Shown: positions 52,077 through 61,438, counted from the stretch's first letter. The stretch is DNA of 64,000 nt from JBGZEX01 sp041846495 (GCA_041846495.1 JBGZEX010000004.1:53711-117710), one strand, 5' to 3'. The notes: generated by a model from the letters alone, not told the origin. Made by a program: numbers and translations.

Positions 52077-54860
52077 CTATATATTAAAGTTGATTTCCAT
52101 CCCGAAATAGGGGTTTACGAAGCGTTTTCTGATGAATTCGTCGGTTCGTTCCGTGGGGTAGGCGTCGAGCAGCCTGTTGACGAAAAGGGCGAGGGTTATG
52201 CGGTCGCGGTAGAATTTTTTCGATGCCTTGAGGTTTACGTTCATAAACCATTTTTCGGAATCCCGATAATCGGCCAGAGCTTTTTGATCGCGGCGGAGGC
52301 TTTTGATGACCGGATATTTTTCGCCGTTTGCCGTATTGTAGTCGCCTTCGGTTCCGTCGACCATTTTAAACCTCAGGGGCGATTCCGACCATGGCCCGGT
52401 GTAGTGCGACCTTGTCCATTGGAATTGTACGGAGGTGGAGAAAGTGAATCCTATGCGGGGAGCATAGGTGTCGAAAGTGAAATTCGTGCGCGATACCCAG
52501 CGGACATAGGATTCGTTGTTTTCGTATAGTCCGATGACCCGATATTCGCCTCCTCCTCCGAATTTCGTAGGTTTTTCCCAGGAAGCGTAAGAGTTGGAAT
52601 ATCGCGTGTATAGCCAGGCGCCGTTGATGGTTATACGGGTGGCGATGTTGCGCAATCGGGGAGTGAAGAAGGTGTATTCCACGCCTTTTTTATAGGTGCG
52701 GCTTCCGTTTTCGTAGCTTCCGTACGTTTCGAACATGGTGTCGCGTTCCATCGTCAATTCGAATAGCGGTATGTCGCCGGGCATTCCTCCGTATTTTTGT
52801 CTCAGTTCGGCCTGTTTTTGAGGCGATTTCGGAAGGGAATAGTAGTCGAATTCGTAGGTTTTGTAGCGGTTTATAGGGCGTATTCCCGAGGTCATATCCT
52901 CGCCGTACCCGGTGACGGAGAGGAAAAAACCCTTATATTCCACATCCGCACGTATCTCCCGTTTCGTATTGGAGGCCGGTCGGATTCCGTAGTTTACGGG
53001 GTCTTCGATGTAGGTGCGATAGTGTTTCGGATAGTATTCCCAGATGTCGATGTAGGCGGGTTGCATGAACAGATGCGAGAGGGTGGGCATTTTTGTATGC
53101 CGTCCCGCACTTCCGGTGAAAGTGATGCCTATGTTGTCGGTGCCTATCGGGAATTCCGGCAGTCGCCACTGTATATTTATGCGAGGGTCGAAGTGCACCT
53201 TATTGTGGAGGTCGTAGTTGGCCGGTATATTCAGACTCATGTCGGCTCTGATACCGGCATTGATGCGAATGAGATGCGAGGCTATGGGAACGGATATGTT
53301 GTCTTCGACGAATAGCCCTGCATTCTTTGTGGCCGGCCGGTCTTTGAAGGGATAGGGACGATAACCCGTGTACGGAGGTTTGAGAGGGTCGTCGTAGGTG
53401 TTACCCTTGCCCCGGTTTTTGGAGTATCTTCCGTCGATGCCCGCCATGATTTTATTTGTGGTTATCCATATGGGTATGCGCAAACGCAGCACGGCTTTGG
53501 TATAGAAGTAGAGGGGCTTACCGTCGACCGCCATGTCGATGATATAATTCTTGTCTATAGGCAGGAATGCTTCGTGTGTCCCCGGTGTAATAGCATCTAC
53601 TACAGGTATTTGAGGATTTGAGGCCGGAGGCCGGAACATATAGTGGCGACTGATTTCGTCGTTTTCGCTTTCGCCGGAAAGCGTGAACCTTATCCCTTCG
53701 AATATCGAATACGCTTTGCGGGATTTCAGGTCGATTTCGGCAAGGAATCCGATTTTGTTATATTTGTTTCGAACTTCGTTGACGAATCCGAGATTGGCCT
53801 CCCTGTCGTCCACCACTTTGTCGAACGAGCCGGTGTAGTCGATATGTGCGTTGAGGGTGAGCGTATGCTTTTCGAGCAACCATATCTTTTCGCCCCTCAG
53901 GGATGAGGTGAGGCGGTTGTATTTATACATGTCGGTGATGGGCGTCGTTTTATAGTCGAGATATTCGATGCCTGCGTTGAGTTTCACCTTTCTTTCGGGG
54001 AATTCGAATCCTTTCCCGATATGGTAGAGTTTGGAAGTCATGTCGCTTTTGAATCTTCCGCTGATACGATTGCCTCCCTTGCGACGATGGATTTTTATAA
54101 GCCCCGAGGTAAGGTCGCCGTATTCTACGGAGGGGATGCCTCGGACGATTTCTACGCTGTCGATTTCGTCGGTGGGAATGGTGCGCATGTCTACCCCGCA
54201 GTTGACGATGTTTTTGTTTTCGATATATCCCTGCCACCCGGGTATGCTTTGCATTTCCGCATCGGTCATGAGAGGCCTCCCGTCGACGATGAACTGGGTG
54301 CCGAGCGAGGAGGTGTTGTAGCCGCCGCCCGGCCGTCCTACTTCACGCAATGCGATGATGTTGGGAACGGCAAGATGAGGGTCGTGCGCCATGTTGCCGG
54401 GTAAAAGCTCCAAAATGTCGGCAAAACTCGACGGCTGTATGTGGGATATGGCCTTGCGGCCGATGTTGGTGGAAGAAGTCATACCTCGGGATTCCTTTCC
54501 TAAAATATAAGCATCGTTCAAAGTTATGCTGCTGTTTACGATTTCTATGGTCAGAACGGTTTTATAGCGATTTACCCTAATCTTTTCCTCATGCAACTCT
54601 TTTCCGATGTAAGAAATCCTGAGCTTGTAATCGCCGGGAACCAGTCCCGTGAATTTCGCCTTTCCTTTTTCGTCGCTGAGTTTTCCGCTCCGTTTCTCCA
54701 TGCCCGAAAGAATCACATGGGCGAATTCCAGGGGGGATTTCGTTTCTTTATCCACGGTAATTACCGTAAGTTCGCATGTTTCGGGATTGTCCTGGGCCTT
54801 CGCATCGAATATGTGAAGTGTACCGACAAGACATAAAATTAACATGAATTCGTATCTCAT
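52077..54860 (-). CDS. TonB-dependent outer-membrane receptor with carboxypeptidase-regulatory domain
   Basis: 927 residues from MRYEFMLILC, chosen over an ATG 21 bases upstream that lies at or before the predicted transcript start. Signal peptide to about residue 23 (FDAKAQ). Ig-like regulatory domain about 28-105 (CELTVITVDKETKSPLEFAHV, GDYKLRISYIGKELHEEK), plug domain about 120-240 (SFADILELLPGNMAHD, TQFIVDGRPLM, EIDSVEIVRGIPSVEYGDLTSG), then the barrel ending FGMEINFNI. No STN domain and no SusD, so it is a classical rather than a SusC-type receptor. First gene of its operon; ligand unknown. Confidence 0.93.
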   Translation of the reverse strand: MRYEFMLILCLVGTLHIFDAKAQDNPETCELTVITVDKETKSPLEFAHVILSGMEKRSGKLSDEKGKAKFTGLVPGDYKLRISYIGKELHEEKIRVNRYKTVLTIEIVNSSITLNDAYILGKESRGMTSSTNIGRKAISHIQPSSFADILELLPGNMAHDPHLAVPNIIALREVGRPGGGYNTSSLGTQFIVDGRPLMTDAEMQSIPGWQGYIENKNIVNCGVDMRTIPTDEIDSVEIVRGIPSVEYGDLTSGLIKIHRRKGGNRISGRFKSDMTSKLYHIGKGFEFPERKVKLNAGIEYLDYKTTPITDMYKYNRLTSSLRGEKIWLLEKHTLTLNAHIDYTGSFDKVVDDREANLGFVNEVRNKYNKIGFLAEIDLKSRKAYSIFEGIRFTLSGESENDEISRHYMFRPPASNPQIPVVDAITPGTHEAFLPIDKNYIIDMAVDGKPLYFYTKAVLRLRIPIWITTNKIMAGIDGRYSKNRGKGNTYDDPLKPPYTGYRPYPFKDRPATKNAGLFVEDNISVPIASHLIRINAGIRADMSLNIPANYDLHNKVHFDPRINIQWRLPEFPIGTDNIGITFTGSAGRHTKMPTLSHLFMQPAYIDIWEYYPKHYRTYIEDPVNYGIRPASNTKREIRADVEYKGFFLSVTGYGEDMTSGIRPINRYKTYEFDYYSLPKSPQKQAELRQKYGGMPGDIPLFELTMERDTMFETYGSYENGSRTYKKGVEYTFFTPRLRNIATRITINGAWLYTRYSNSYASWEKPTKFGGGGEYRVIGLYENNESYVRWVSRTNFTFDTYAPRIGFTFSTSVQFQWTRSHYTGPWSESPLRFKMVDGTEGDYNTANGEKYPVIKSLRRDQKALADYRDSEKWFMNVNLKASKKFYRDRITLALFVNRLLDAYPTERTDEFIRKRFVNPYFGMEINFNI

Positions 54861-54882
54861 AGTGATGTTATTTAGAATCATG

Positions 54883-54914
54883 CAAAATTAAATAAGGATA
54901 GGGACGGAAACAAT
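54883..54914 (-). promoter_or_regulatory. Promoter of the TonB-receptor operon
   Basis: Minus strand: ATTG (54911-54914), 20 bases, TAATTTTG (54883-54890). Predicted leader about 15-20 bases before the start at 54860. Confidence 0.55.
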
Positions 54915-54965
54915 CCCTATAAATGGGGATTATTTTATAAATTAAAATAAATTTTATCCTTATTT
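54890..54965. promoter_or_regulatory. Nested inverted repeats overlapping the TonB-receptor promoter (possible operator)
   Basis: ATAGGGA / TCCCTAT (54898-54904, 54914-54920) overlaps the -33 region. It is enclosed by AAATAAGGAT / ATCCTTATTT (54890-54899, 54956-54965), and AATCCC / GGGATT (54912-54917, 54927-54932) competes with it. The remaining gap to cstA (54966-55159) holds only a -7-like TATTTTTG at 55126-55133 without a good -33 box. Confidence 0.4.
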
Positions 54966-55159
54966 TGAGGGATTTTTTACATATGGTTACATTTCTGCCG
55001 ATTTTACGAATCGATTAAAAACGTTTTCCGGGGTATTTTCTCTTCGAAAATCGCATGTTTTGCTGTAGAATGGAATATTTCCGAAAATTTGTAAGATATC
55101 CGTAGGCGAATCGGAAATTATGGAGTATTTTTGAATGACGTGGATATATTAATGATAAG

Positions 55160-56581
55160 ATGGTTAGTTTTACGTTTTCCGTTATCCTGCTCGTCGTGGG
55201 ATATTTTATTTACGGTAGGATTGTGGAGCGGATATTCGGTATCCGTGCGGACCGACAAACGCCGGCTTATACTCATGCCGACGGAGTGGATTATGTGCCG
55301 ATGAGCACATGGAAGATATTTATGATTCAGTTTTTGAATATTGCCGGTTTGGGTCCCGTATTCGGAGCCATAATGGGGGCCAAATTCGGAATATCTTCCT
55401 ATGTTTGGATTGTGTTCGGCTGTATATTCGGAGGAGCGGTTCACGATTATCTTTCCGGAATGCTTTCCGTTCGTTCGGACGGAGCCAGTTTGCCGGAACT
55501 CATAGGCGATAATCTCGGGAAGGGCGTTAAGCAGGCGATGCGGATATTTACCGTTCTTCTCATGGTATTGGTGGGGGCCGTGTTCGTTTCTGGTCCTGCC
55601 GGACTTCTGGCTGCGCTTACACCCGAGAGTCTGCATGTCGTATTTTGGGCGGTCGTAATATTTGCCTATTATATCATTGCCACTCTTATGCCTATCGATA
55701 AAATCATAGGAAGGATATACCCGCTTTTTGCCTTAGCCCTTATTTTTATGGCCATAGGTATTTTTATCGCCTTATATGTCTATAAGGTGCCGCTTCCGGA
55801 ATTTACCGAAGGTTTTCGGAATATCCATCCCGATAAGGAGAATCTGCCGATATTCCCCATGCTGTTCATCACGATAGCCTGCGGAGCCGTGAGCGGGTTT
55901 CATGCCACCCAGTCACCCCTTATGGCTCGTTGCATAAAAAATGAAAGGCGGGGGCGGTTTATTTTTTACGGAGCGATGATAACGGAGGGTATTGTAGCTC
56001 TTATTTGGGCGGCTGCAGCTATTTATTTCTTTTCTCCGGAAGGACAGGCCTATTTCGGAATAACGGCCGATAATGCAGGGGCGATAAACGGGAATGCGGC
56101 TGCCGTCGTAGACAAGATTACGAAAACGTGGCTGGGAAGTTTCGGTGGCCTTCTTGCCGTATTGGGGGTTATTGCGGCTCCCGTTTCTTCGGGAGATACC
56201 GCTTTTCGTTCGGCCCGCCTCATTATATCGGATATGCTTCGGATAGAGCAGAAGAAAGTGAAGAAACGCTTGCTTATATCCGTTCCGTTGTTTTTGGCGG
56301 CCATATTGATTTTGCAGTTGGACTTCAATGCGATATGGCGGTATTTTGCATGGGCGAATCAAACTCTTTCCGTATTTACTTTCTGGGCATTGACGGTATG
56401 GTTGGCGAAAAATCGCAAGAATTTCGCCATCACCTTGGTGCCGGCCGTATTTATGACCGTGGTATGCGGTGCGTATATCATGATTGCCCCCGAAGGCTTA
56501 CGATTGCCTTATTCGTACGGTATTTCATTCGGACTCCTTTTGGCTGTTCTTTTTGTTTTCCTGTTTTTTCGCCGGAAATAA
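55160..56581 (+). CDS. cstA: Carbon-starvation protein CstA-family peptide/pyruvate transporter (short form)
   Basis: 473 residues with about 13 helices; E. coli CstA is about 700, so this is the short Bacteroidetes form. DGVDYVPMSTWKIFMIQFLNIAGLGPVFGAIMGAKFG and SGFHATQSPLMARCIKNERRGRFIFYGAMITEGIVALIWAAAA are the CstA hallmarks. CstA proteins import peptides or pyruvate on starvation. Single gene, convergent with kbl. Confidence 0.92.
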   Translation: MVSFTFSVILLVVGYFIYGRIVERIFGIRADRQTPAYTHADGVDYVPMSTWKIFMIQFLNIAGLGPVFGAIMGAKFGISSYVWIVFGCIFGGAVHDYLSGMLSVRSDGASLPELIGDNLGKGVKQAMRIFTVLLMVLVGAVFVSGPAGLLAALTPESLHVVFWAVVIFAYYIIATLMPIDKIIGRIYPLFALALIFMAIGIFIALYVYKVPLPEFTEGFRNIHPDKENLPIFPMLFITIACGAVSGFHATQSPLMARCIKNERRGRFIFYGAMITEGIVALIWAAAAIYFFSPEGQAYFGITADNAGAINGNAAAVVDKITKTWLGSFGGLLAVLGVIAAPVSSGDTAFRSARLIISDMLRIEQKKVKKRLLISVPLFLAAILILQLDFNAIWRYFAWANQTLSVFTFWALTVWLAKNRKNFAITLVPAVFMTVVCGAYIMIAPEGLRLPYSYGISFGLLLAVLFVFLFFRRK

Positions 56582-56740
56582 AAGGCGGTCCCTACCCCTC
56601 AGTCCGTACGGCAAGGTTTTTGCCGATGTAGAAAGTTTGGCGGATGTTGCCGGGTGGGTTGTCCGGTTTTTCCGGGTTTGACTGAAAATACGATATTGTC
56701 TATGGATATATACGGAAAATGCAGGTATGCGGGGGGAATA
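56582..56740. other. Gap after cstA
   Basis: A small hairpin CGGCAA / TTGCCG (about 56609-56625) after the cstA stop, followed by a T-poor stretch; a possible weak cstA terminator. Nothing else seen. Confidence 0.35.
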
Positions 56741-56819
56741 AAAAACCGTCCGAGGGACGATGAACCGCACCCCAAAATTTTGTGTCCTTTGGGGGTCGCT
56801 TCAATGCCGGACGGTTTTT
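56741..56819 (-). terminator. Structured terminator after kbl
   Basis: 12-bp perfect inverted repeat AAAAACCGTCCG (56741-56752) / CGGACGGTTTTT (56808-56819); on the minus strand it ends in a T-run (GGACGG then TTTTTT) just past the kbl stop. The 55-base interior is itself folded: CCCCAAA / TTTGGGG (56770-56795). The nested hairpin makes it more elaborate than a normal terminator. Confidence 0.6.
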
Positions 56820-56837
56820 CAATCGTTGCGCAAGGCT

Positions 56838-58028
56838 TTATGCGATGACCTTAAGCTCTTTTCCTATTTTGATAAAGGCCTTGAGGGCTTTGTCGAGGTT
56901 TTCGCGGCTGTGGGCAGCCGACAGTTGGATGCGTATGCGCGCCTGTCCTTTGGGGACCACCGGATAATAGAAGCCGGTCACATATATGTTCTCCTCCTGA
57001 AGCTTTGCTGCAAACTGTTGCGAAAGTACGGCATCGTACAGCATAAGAGCGCATATTGCGGATTCCGAGGGTTTGCAGTCGAATCCCGCCTTCGTCAGTT
57101 CGGAGCGGAAGTAGGCGGCATTTTCCATCACCTTATCCCGGAGGGCGGTGCTTTCGCTGAGCATGTCGAATACGGCTATGGAAGCTCCGCATATGGCCGG
57201 AGAAAGGGAGTTGGAGAAAAGATAGGGACGGGAACGCTGGCGCAGCATTTCGATTATTTCTTTTTTGCCGGTGGTATAACCTCCCATTGCTCCTCCGAGA
57301 GCTTTTCCGAGCGTGCCGGTAACGATGTCCACTCTTTCCATTACTCCGTGGTGCTCGATGGAACCGCGCCCGGTTTTCCCGATGAATCCGGCGGCATGAC
57401 TGTCGTCCACCATTACCAGAGCCTCGTATTTATCTGCCAAATCGCATATTTCTTTGAGTTTGGCGATATCCCCGTCCATGGAGAAAACCCCGTCGGTTAC
57501 GATGATACGGAAGCGTTGAGCCTTGGAGAGTTTGAGCTGCTCTTCCAAATCCTGCATGTCGGCATGTTTGTAGCGATATCTTACGGCCTTGCACAAACGT
57601 ACTCCGTCGATTATGGAGGCGTGGTTGAGTTCGTCGGATATGATGGCGTCTTCCTGTCCGAACAGAGGTTCGAAAACGCCGCCGTTGGCATCGAAACATG
57701 CAGCGTAGAGAATGGTATCCTCGGTTTTGAAGAAGTTCGAAATTTTGGATTCCAATTCCTTGTGTATATCCTGTGTGCCGCATATGAAACGCACGGAGGA
57801 CATTCCGTATCCGCGTTTATCCATCGCTTTCTTGGCTCCTTCGATTACCCGGGGATGGTCGGATAATCCCAAATAGTTGTTGGCGCAAAAGTTCAATACG
57901 CTTTCGCCCGTCGTGAGTTTGATTTCGGCGTTTTGAGGGGTGGCGATCAATCGTTCCGTTTTATACAATCCGGCGTCGCGGATGGATTGTATCTCTTGTT
58001 TTAAATGGTCTTGAAATTTTCCGTACAT
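56838..58028 (-). CDS. kbl: Glycine C-acetyltransferase (2-amino-3-ketobutyrate CoA ligase)
   Basis: 396 residues from MYGKFQDHLKQEIQSIRDAGLYK, the family start; an upstream in-frame start would add 19 odd residues. PLP-enzyme motifs: NFCANNYLGLSDHP, SVRFICGTQDIHKELE, DDSHAAGFIGKTGRGS, and the PLP-lysine motif VTGTLGKALGGAMGGYT. It interconverts glycine plus acetyl-CoA and 2-amino-3-ketobutyrate in threonine breakdown. tdh is not adjacent. Confidence 0.95.
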   Translation of the reverse strand: MYGKFQDHLKQEIQSIRDAGLYKTERLIATPQNAEIKLTTGESVLNFCANNYLGLSDHPRVIEGAKKAMDKRGYGMSSVRFICGTQDIHKELESKISNFFKTEDTILYAACFDANGGVFEPLFGQEDAIISDELNHASIIDGVRLCKAVRYRYKHADMQDLEEQLKLSKAQRFRIIVTDGVFSMDGDIAKLKEICDLADKYEALVMVDDSHAAGFIGKTGRGSIEHHGVMERVDIVTGTLGKALGGAMGGYTTGKKEIIEMLRQRSRPYLFSNSLSPAICGASIAVFDMLSESTALRDKVMENAAYFRSELTKAGFDCKPSESAICALMLYDAVLSQQFAAKLQEENIYVTGFYYPVVPKGQARIRIQLSAAHSRENLDKALKAFIKIGKELKVIA

Positions 58029-58121
58029 GATATTATTTTTATTTTCCGTATCGCCAAAGTTAGCTTTTTTGAATGTAGCGACCAAGAAAACTTTTGAAAA
58101 TCGAATAAAAACTCCGGTATT

Positions 58122-58153
58122 TTTGGAGGATAGAAGAAATACTTTTATCTTTG
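58122..58153 (+). promoter_or_regulatory. Promoter of the riboflavin operon
   Basis: TTTG (58122-58125), 20 bases, TATCTTTG (58146-58153): an exact fit to the Bacteroidales consensus. The predicted transcript start falls at the edge of the FMN riboswitch. Confidence 0.75.
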
Positions 58154-58158
58154 TGAAG

Positions 58159-58270
58159 ATTCTTCGGGGCAGGGTGCGATTCCCTACCGGCGGTTAAAGT
58201 CCGCGACTCCCGAAAGGGACCGAACCGGTGGAATTCCGGTACCGACGGTATAGTCCGGATGAGAGAAGAG
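58159..58270 (+). promoter_or_regulatory. FMN riboswitch (RFN element)
   Basis: The conserved RFN parts are present in order: TCTTCGGGGCAGGGTG, TTCCCTACCGGCGGT, AGTCCGCGA, GGACCGAACCGGTGGAATT, CCGGTACCGACGGTATAGTC and GGATGAGAGAAGA. It binds FMN and reduces expression of the ribDEBA-H operon when flavin is plentiful. Confidence 0.95.
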
Positions 58271-58301
58271 GATGCGTCTGTCGTATACGGGCGCATGTTG
58301 C

Positions 58302-58332
58302 AGGCTGTCCCCGTAAGGAGACGGCTTTTTTT
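58302..58332 (+). terminator. Riboswitch-controlled intrinsic terminator
   Basis: GCTGTC-c-CC / GG-a-GACGGC hairpin (with one G-U pair and one mismatch) followed by TTTTTTTT, between the FMN aptamer and ribD. This indicates control by premature termination. Confidence 0.75.
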
Positions 58333-58400
58333 GTGTCCGTTCCGTCGGGCTGAAAGACGTTAAGAATTCGGTTGGAGAAGAAGGTTAAAGATTTAAGAAT

Positions 58401-59489
58401 ATGGAGGATGACGTTAAATATATGCGGATGGCTATGGAGCTTGCGGAAAGGGGAAGAGGGTTCACCAACCCCAATCCTGTAGTCGGAGCCGTTATTGTCC
58501 GGGACGGGGAAGTTATGGGATACGGATGGCATCGCGGTTACGGTATGCCCCATGCGGAGCGGGAAGCTTTGGCCGATTGCCGGGAGGATGTGAGGGGAGC
58601 CGTGCTTTACGTCACTCTCGAGCCTTGTTGCCATCACGGGAAAACACCTCCGTGTACCGATGCCGTAATAGAAGCGGGGATACGGAAGGTGGTCATGGGA
58701 ATGGAGGACCCCAATCCCCTTGTGGCGGGAAAAGGAAGAGCCCTGCTCGAAGCTGCGGGAATAGAAGTGGTATGCGGAGTGGAAGCCGGGGCGGTGAGAG
58801 CGCAGAATAAAGTGTTCGTGAAATATGTGTCGGAAGGAATGCCGTGGATAGCCGTGAAGACGGCGATGACCTTGGACGGGAAGATAGCGTCGCCTTACGG
58901 CGACACTATGCGTATAACCGGAGAGGAAGCCCGTTTGAGAGTGCACGGGATGAGAGCCGAATTTATGGGTATTGTGGTCGGAGCCCGTACGGCAGCGATA
59001 GACGATCCTTTACTCAACTGCAGATTGGAGGGGAAACACCGGCAACCGGTGAGAATCGTTGTCTCCTCCCGGGCCATTCTCCCTCCGCAGAGCCGGATTC
59101 TGGCAACGGCGGCTCTCTATCCCCTGATAGTGGCACATACGGAAGAGGCGCCCGAGGAGAATCTGGAGCGGATTCGTCGGGCGGGAGGAGAAACCTTGTT
59201 GTGCGGGAGCTGTGCGGGAGGGGTGGATACGGCGGATATGGCTCGTCGTTTGGGGAAAAGAGGAATCGACTCCCTTTTGGTGGAAGGCGGGGGAAATCTG
59301 AATTTTTCGATTCTCCGGCAAGGTATTGCGGACGAGGTATATGCTTTTATAGCTCCCGCTATTGCAGGGGGACGCAACACTCTTAGTCCGGTGGAAGGGG
59401 AAGGATTCGAAGGGATGCTGGGTCTGGAGAATATGCGGGCGGAGTTTGTGGGAGCCGATTTGTTGGTACATGCATATATACGTAAATGA
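58401..59489 (+). CDS. ribD: Bifunctional diaminohydroxyphosphoribosylaminopyrimidine deaminase / reductase
   Basis: 362 residues. N-terminal deaminase (about 1-145) with zinc motif HAEREAL and PCCHHGKTPPCTDAVI; C-terminal reductase (about 146-362) with MTLDGKIA, GIVVGARTAAIDDPLLNCR and VEGGGNLNFSIL. It carries out the second and third steps of riboflavin synthesis in the cytoplasm. First gene of the riboswitch operon; ribE starts 9 bases later. Confidence 0.95.
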   Translation: MEDDVKYMRMAMELAERGRGFTNPNPVVGAVIVRDGEVMGYGWHRGYGMPHAEREALADCREDVRGAVLYVTLEPCCHHGKTPPCTDAVIEAGIRKVVMGMEDPNPLVAGKGRALLEAAGIEVVCGVEAGAVRAQNKVFVKYVSEGMPWIAVKTAMTLDGKIASPYGDTMRITGEEARLRVHGMRAEFMGIVVGARTAAIDDPLLNCRLEGKHRQPVRIVVSSRAILPPQSRILATAALYPLIVAHTEEAPEENLERIRRAGGETLLCGSCAGGVDTADMARRLGKRGIDSLLVEGGGNLNFSILRQGIADEVYAFIAPAIAGGRNTLSPVEGEGFEGMLGLENMRAEFVGADLLVHAYIRK

Positions 59490-59498
59490 ATTTTAATT

Positions 59499-60131
59499 AT
59501 GTTTACCGGGATAATAGAAGAAACGGGGACGATTATAAGCCTGAAACGCGGTAAATCGAGCGTAGTCCTCGAGATAGGAGCGGATAAAGTATTGGAAGGA
59601 AGTCTTCCGGGAGACAGTATATCCACGAACGGGGTTTGTCTTACGATTACGGAAACGGCTGCCGGCCGGTTTAAGGCGGATGCCATGCCGGAAACCGTGA
59701 TGCGGACGACATTGGCGCGGCTAAAGCCGGGAGATAAGGTGAATCTGGAACGGGCGTTGACGCTGACTTCCCGTTTGGGAGGACATTTGGTATCCGGCCA
59801 TGTGGACGGAATAGGCCGGGTGGCGGATTTGCAAAGGGAGGATAATGCGGTGCGGATTACGGTTGCGGCGCCTTCCTCCATCCTCCGTTATGTGGCGGCC
59901 AAAGGCTCCGTCGCCGTCGACGGAGCGAGCCTTACCGTCGTTTATGCCGATACGGAAGTGTTTTCCGTGGGTATTATTCCCCATACTTCGGGACATACGA
60001 CCCTCTCGTTTTTGCGGGTGGGAGATACGGTGAACGTGGAAGTGGATATGCTGGCAAGATATATGGAAAAACTTCTGAAACCGGATGGAGATAAGCCGCT
60101 TATGGATTTTCTTGAATCGTTGAAATTTTAA
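59499..60131 (+). CDS. ribE: Riboflavin synthase, alpha chain
   Basis: 210 residues, two lumazine-binding repeats: MFTGIIEETGTI, GDSISTNGVCLTIT, then GGHLVSGHVDGIGRV and GSVAVDGASLTVV, followed by GIIPHTSGHTTLSFL. It makes riboflavin from two molecules of 6,7-dimethyl-8-ribityllumazine. 12 bases to ribBA. Confidence 0.95.
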   Translation: MFTGIIEETGTIISLKRGKSSVVLEIGADKVLEGSLPGDSISTNGVCLTITETAAGRFKADAMPETVMRTTLARLKPGDKVNLERALTLTSRLGGHLVSGHVDGIGRVADLQREDNAVRITVAAPSSILRYVAAKGSVAVDGASLTVVYADTEVFSVGIIPHTSGHTTLSFLRVGDTVNVEVDMLARYMEKLLKPDGDKPLMDFLESLKF

Positions 60132-60143
60132 AAACATATCGCC

Positions 60144-61427
60144 ATGGAAAATGTATTTTTTAACACGATCGAAGAAGCGGTCGAAGATATAAGGGCGGGG
60201 AAGATGATTGTCGTAATCGACGACCCCGACCGGGAAAACGAAGGAGATTTGATATGTGCGGCCGAGTACGCTACTCTCGAGAATGTGAATTTTATGGCCT
60301 CTCATGCCAAGGGTTTGATTTGTATGCCCATGAGTAAGGCGCTTACCGAGAAACTGAATTTGAATCAGATGGTGGAAAACAATACGGACAACCACGCTAC
60401 GGCTTTTACGGTATCCATAGACCACGTATCTACGACTACGGGTATTTCCGCTCTCGAACGTTCGGTTACGGCTATGAAAGCGGTGGAAGAAGATGCGCGT
60501 CCGGAGGATTTCCGGCGTCCCGGGCATATGTTCCCTTTGGAAGCCAAACCGGGAGGCGTATTGGAACGTATGGGACATACGGAAGCTACGGTCGATCTCA
60601 TGCGTATTGCCGGACTTAAGGAATGCGGACTCTGTTGCGAGATTATGCGGGAGGACGGTACGATGATGCGCACTACCGAGTTGATAGATTTTGCGATGGA
60701 ACATAAGTTGAAAATCATATCCGTGGCCGATTTGATTTATTACCGCCGGCATCATGAAGTGTTGGTGGAAAGGGTGACGGAGGCCGATATGCCGACGAAA
60801 TACGGAAATTTCACGGCCTACGGTTATGTGAACAAAATAAACGGGGAGCATCATTTGGCTTTGGTAAAAGGAGATGTGGCCGTCCCGGATCCCGTATTAT
60901 GCCGGGTGCATTCCGAATGCCTTACGGGAGACGCTTTCGGTTCCCTGCGTTGCGATTGCGGAGAACAGCTTGCCGAGGCTATGAGACGGATAGAAAAAGC
61001 CGGAAGAGGAGTGGTGCTTTATATGCGTCAGGAAGGCCGCGGCATCGGACTTATCAATAAACTGAAAGCCTATCATCTGCAGGACGGAGGTATGGATACG
61101 GTGGAAGCCAATCTGGCTCTCGGATTTAAGGCCGACCTTAGAGATTACGGTATAGGAGCGGAGATATTGGCCGATCTCGGGATAAGAAACATCGTCCTCA
61201 TGACGAATAATCCCATGAAGATAAAAGGTTTGGAGGGGTACGGATTACGAATTGTGGACCGTCAGCCCATAGAAATGACCTGTAACGAAAGGAACGAATT
61301 CTATATGTATACGAAATATAAAAAAATGGGACATATGCTGCACGTGCGGGATAAGGCGGATGTGGAACGGCTTAAAACGGCTATGCCTTCGAATGAAAAA
61401 GAACATTGTCTCCGGATAAATCACTAA
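60144..61427 (+). CDS. ribBA: Bifunctional 3,4-dihydroxy-2-butanone 4-phosphate synthase / GTP cyclohydrolase II
   Basis: 427 residues. RibB domain about 1-205: VIDDPDRENEGDLICAAEYA, FMASHAKGLICMPM, GHTEATVDLMR. RibA domain about 210-427: zinc cysteines in RVHSECLTGDAFGSLRCDCGEQL, then YMRQEGRGIGLINKLKAYHLQD and DYGIGAEILADLGI. It supplies both starting blocks of riboflavin synthesis. ribH starts 11 bases after its stop. Confidence 0.96.
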   Translation: MENVFFNTIEEAVEDIRAGKMIVVIDDPDRENEGDLICAAEYATLENVNFMASHAKGLICMPMSKALTEKLNLNQMVENNTDNHATAFTVSIDHVSTTTGISALERSVTAMKAVEEDARPEDFRRPGHMFPLEAKPGGVLERMGHTEATVDLMRIAGLKECGLCCEIMREDGTMMRTTELIDFAMEHKLKIISVADLIYYRRHHEVLVERVTEADMPTKYGNFTAYGYVNKINGEHHLALVKGDVAVPDPVLCRVHSECLTGDAFGSLRCDCGEQLAEAMRRIEKAGRGVVLYMRQEGRGIGLINKLKAYHLQDGGMDTVEANLALGFKADLRDYGIGAEILADLGIRNIVLMTNNPMKIKGLEGYGLRIVDRQPIEMTCNERNEFYMYTKYKKMGHMLHVRDKADVERLKTAMPSNEKEHCLRINH

Positions 61428-61438
61428 ACATTGAGAAT

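Noticed and set aside
59721..60854. Long minus-strand frame opposite ribE and ribBA
   Set aside because: Histidine-rich low-quality translation opposite two certain genes.
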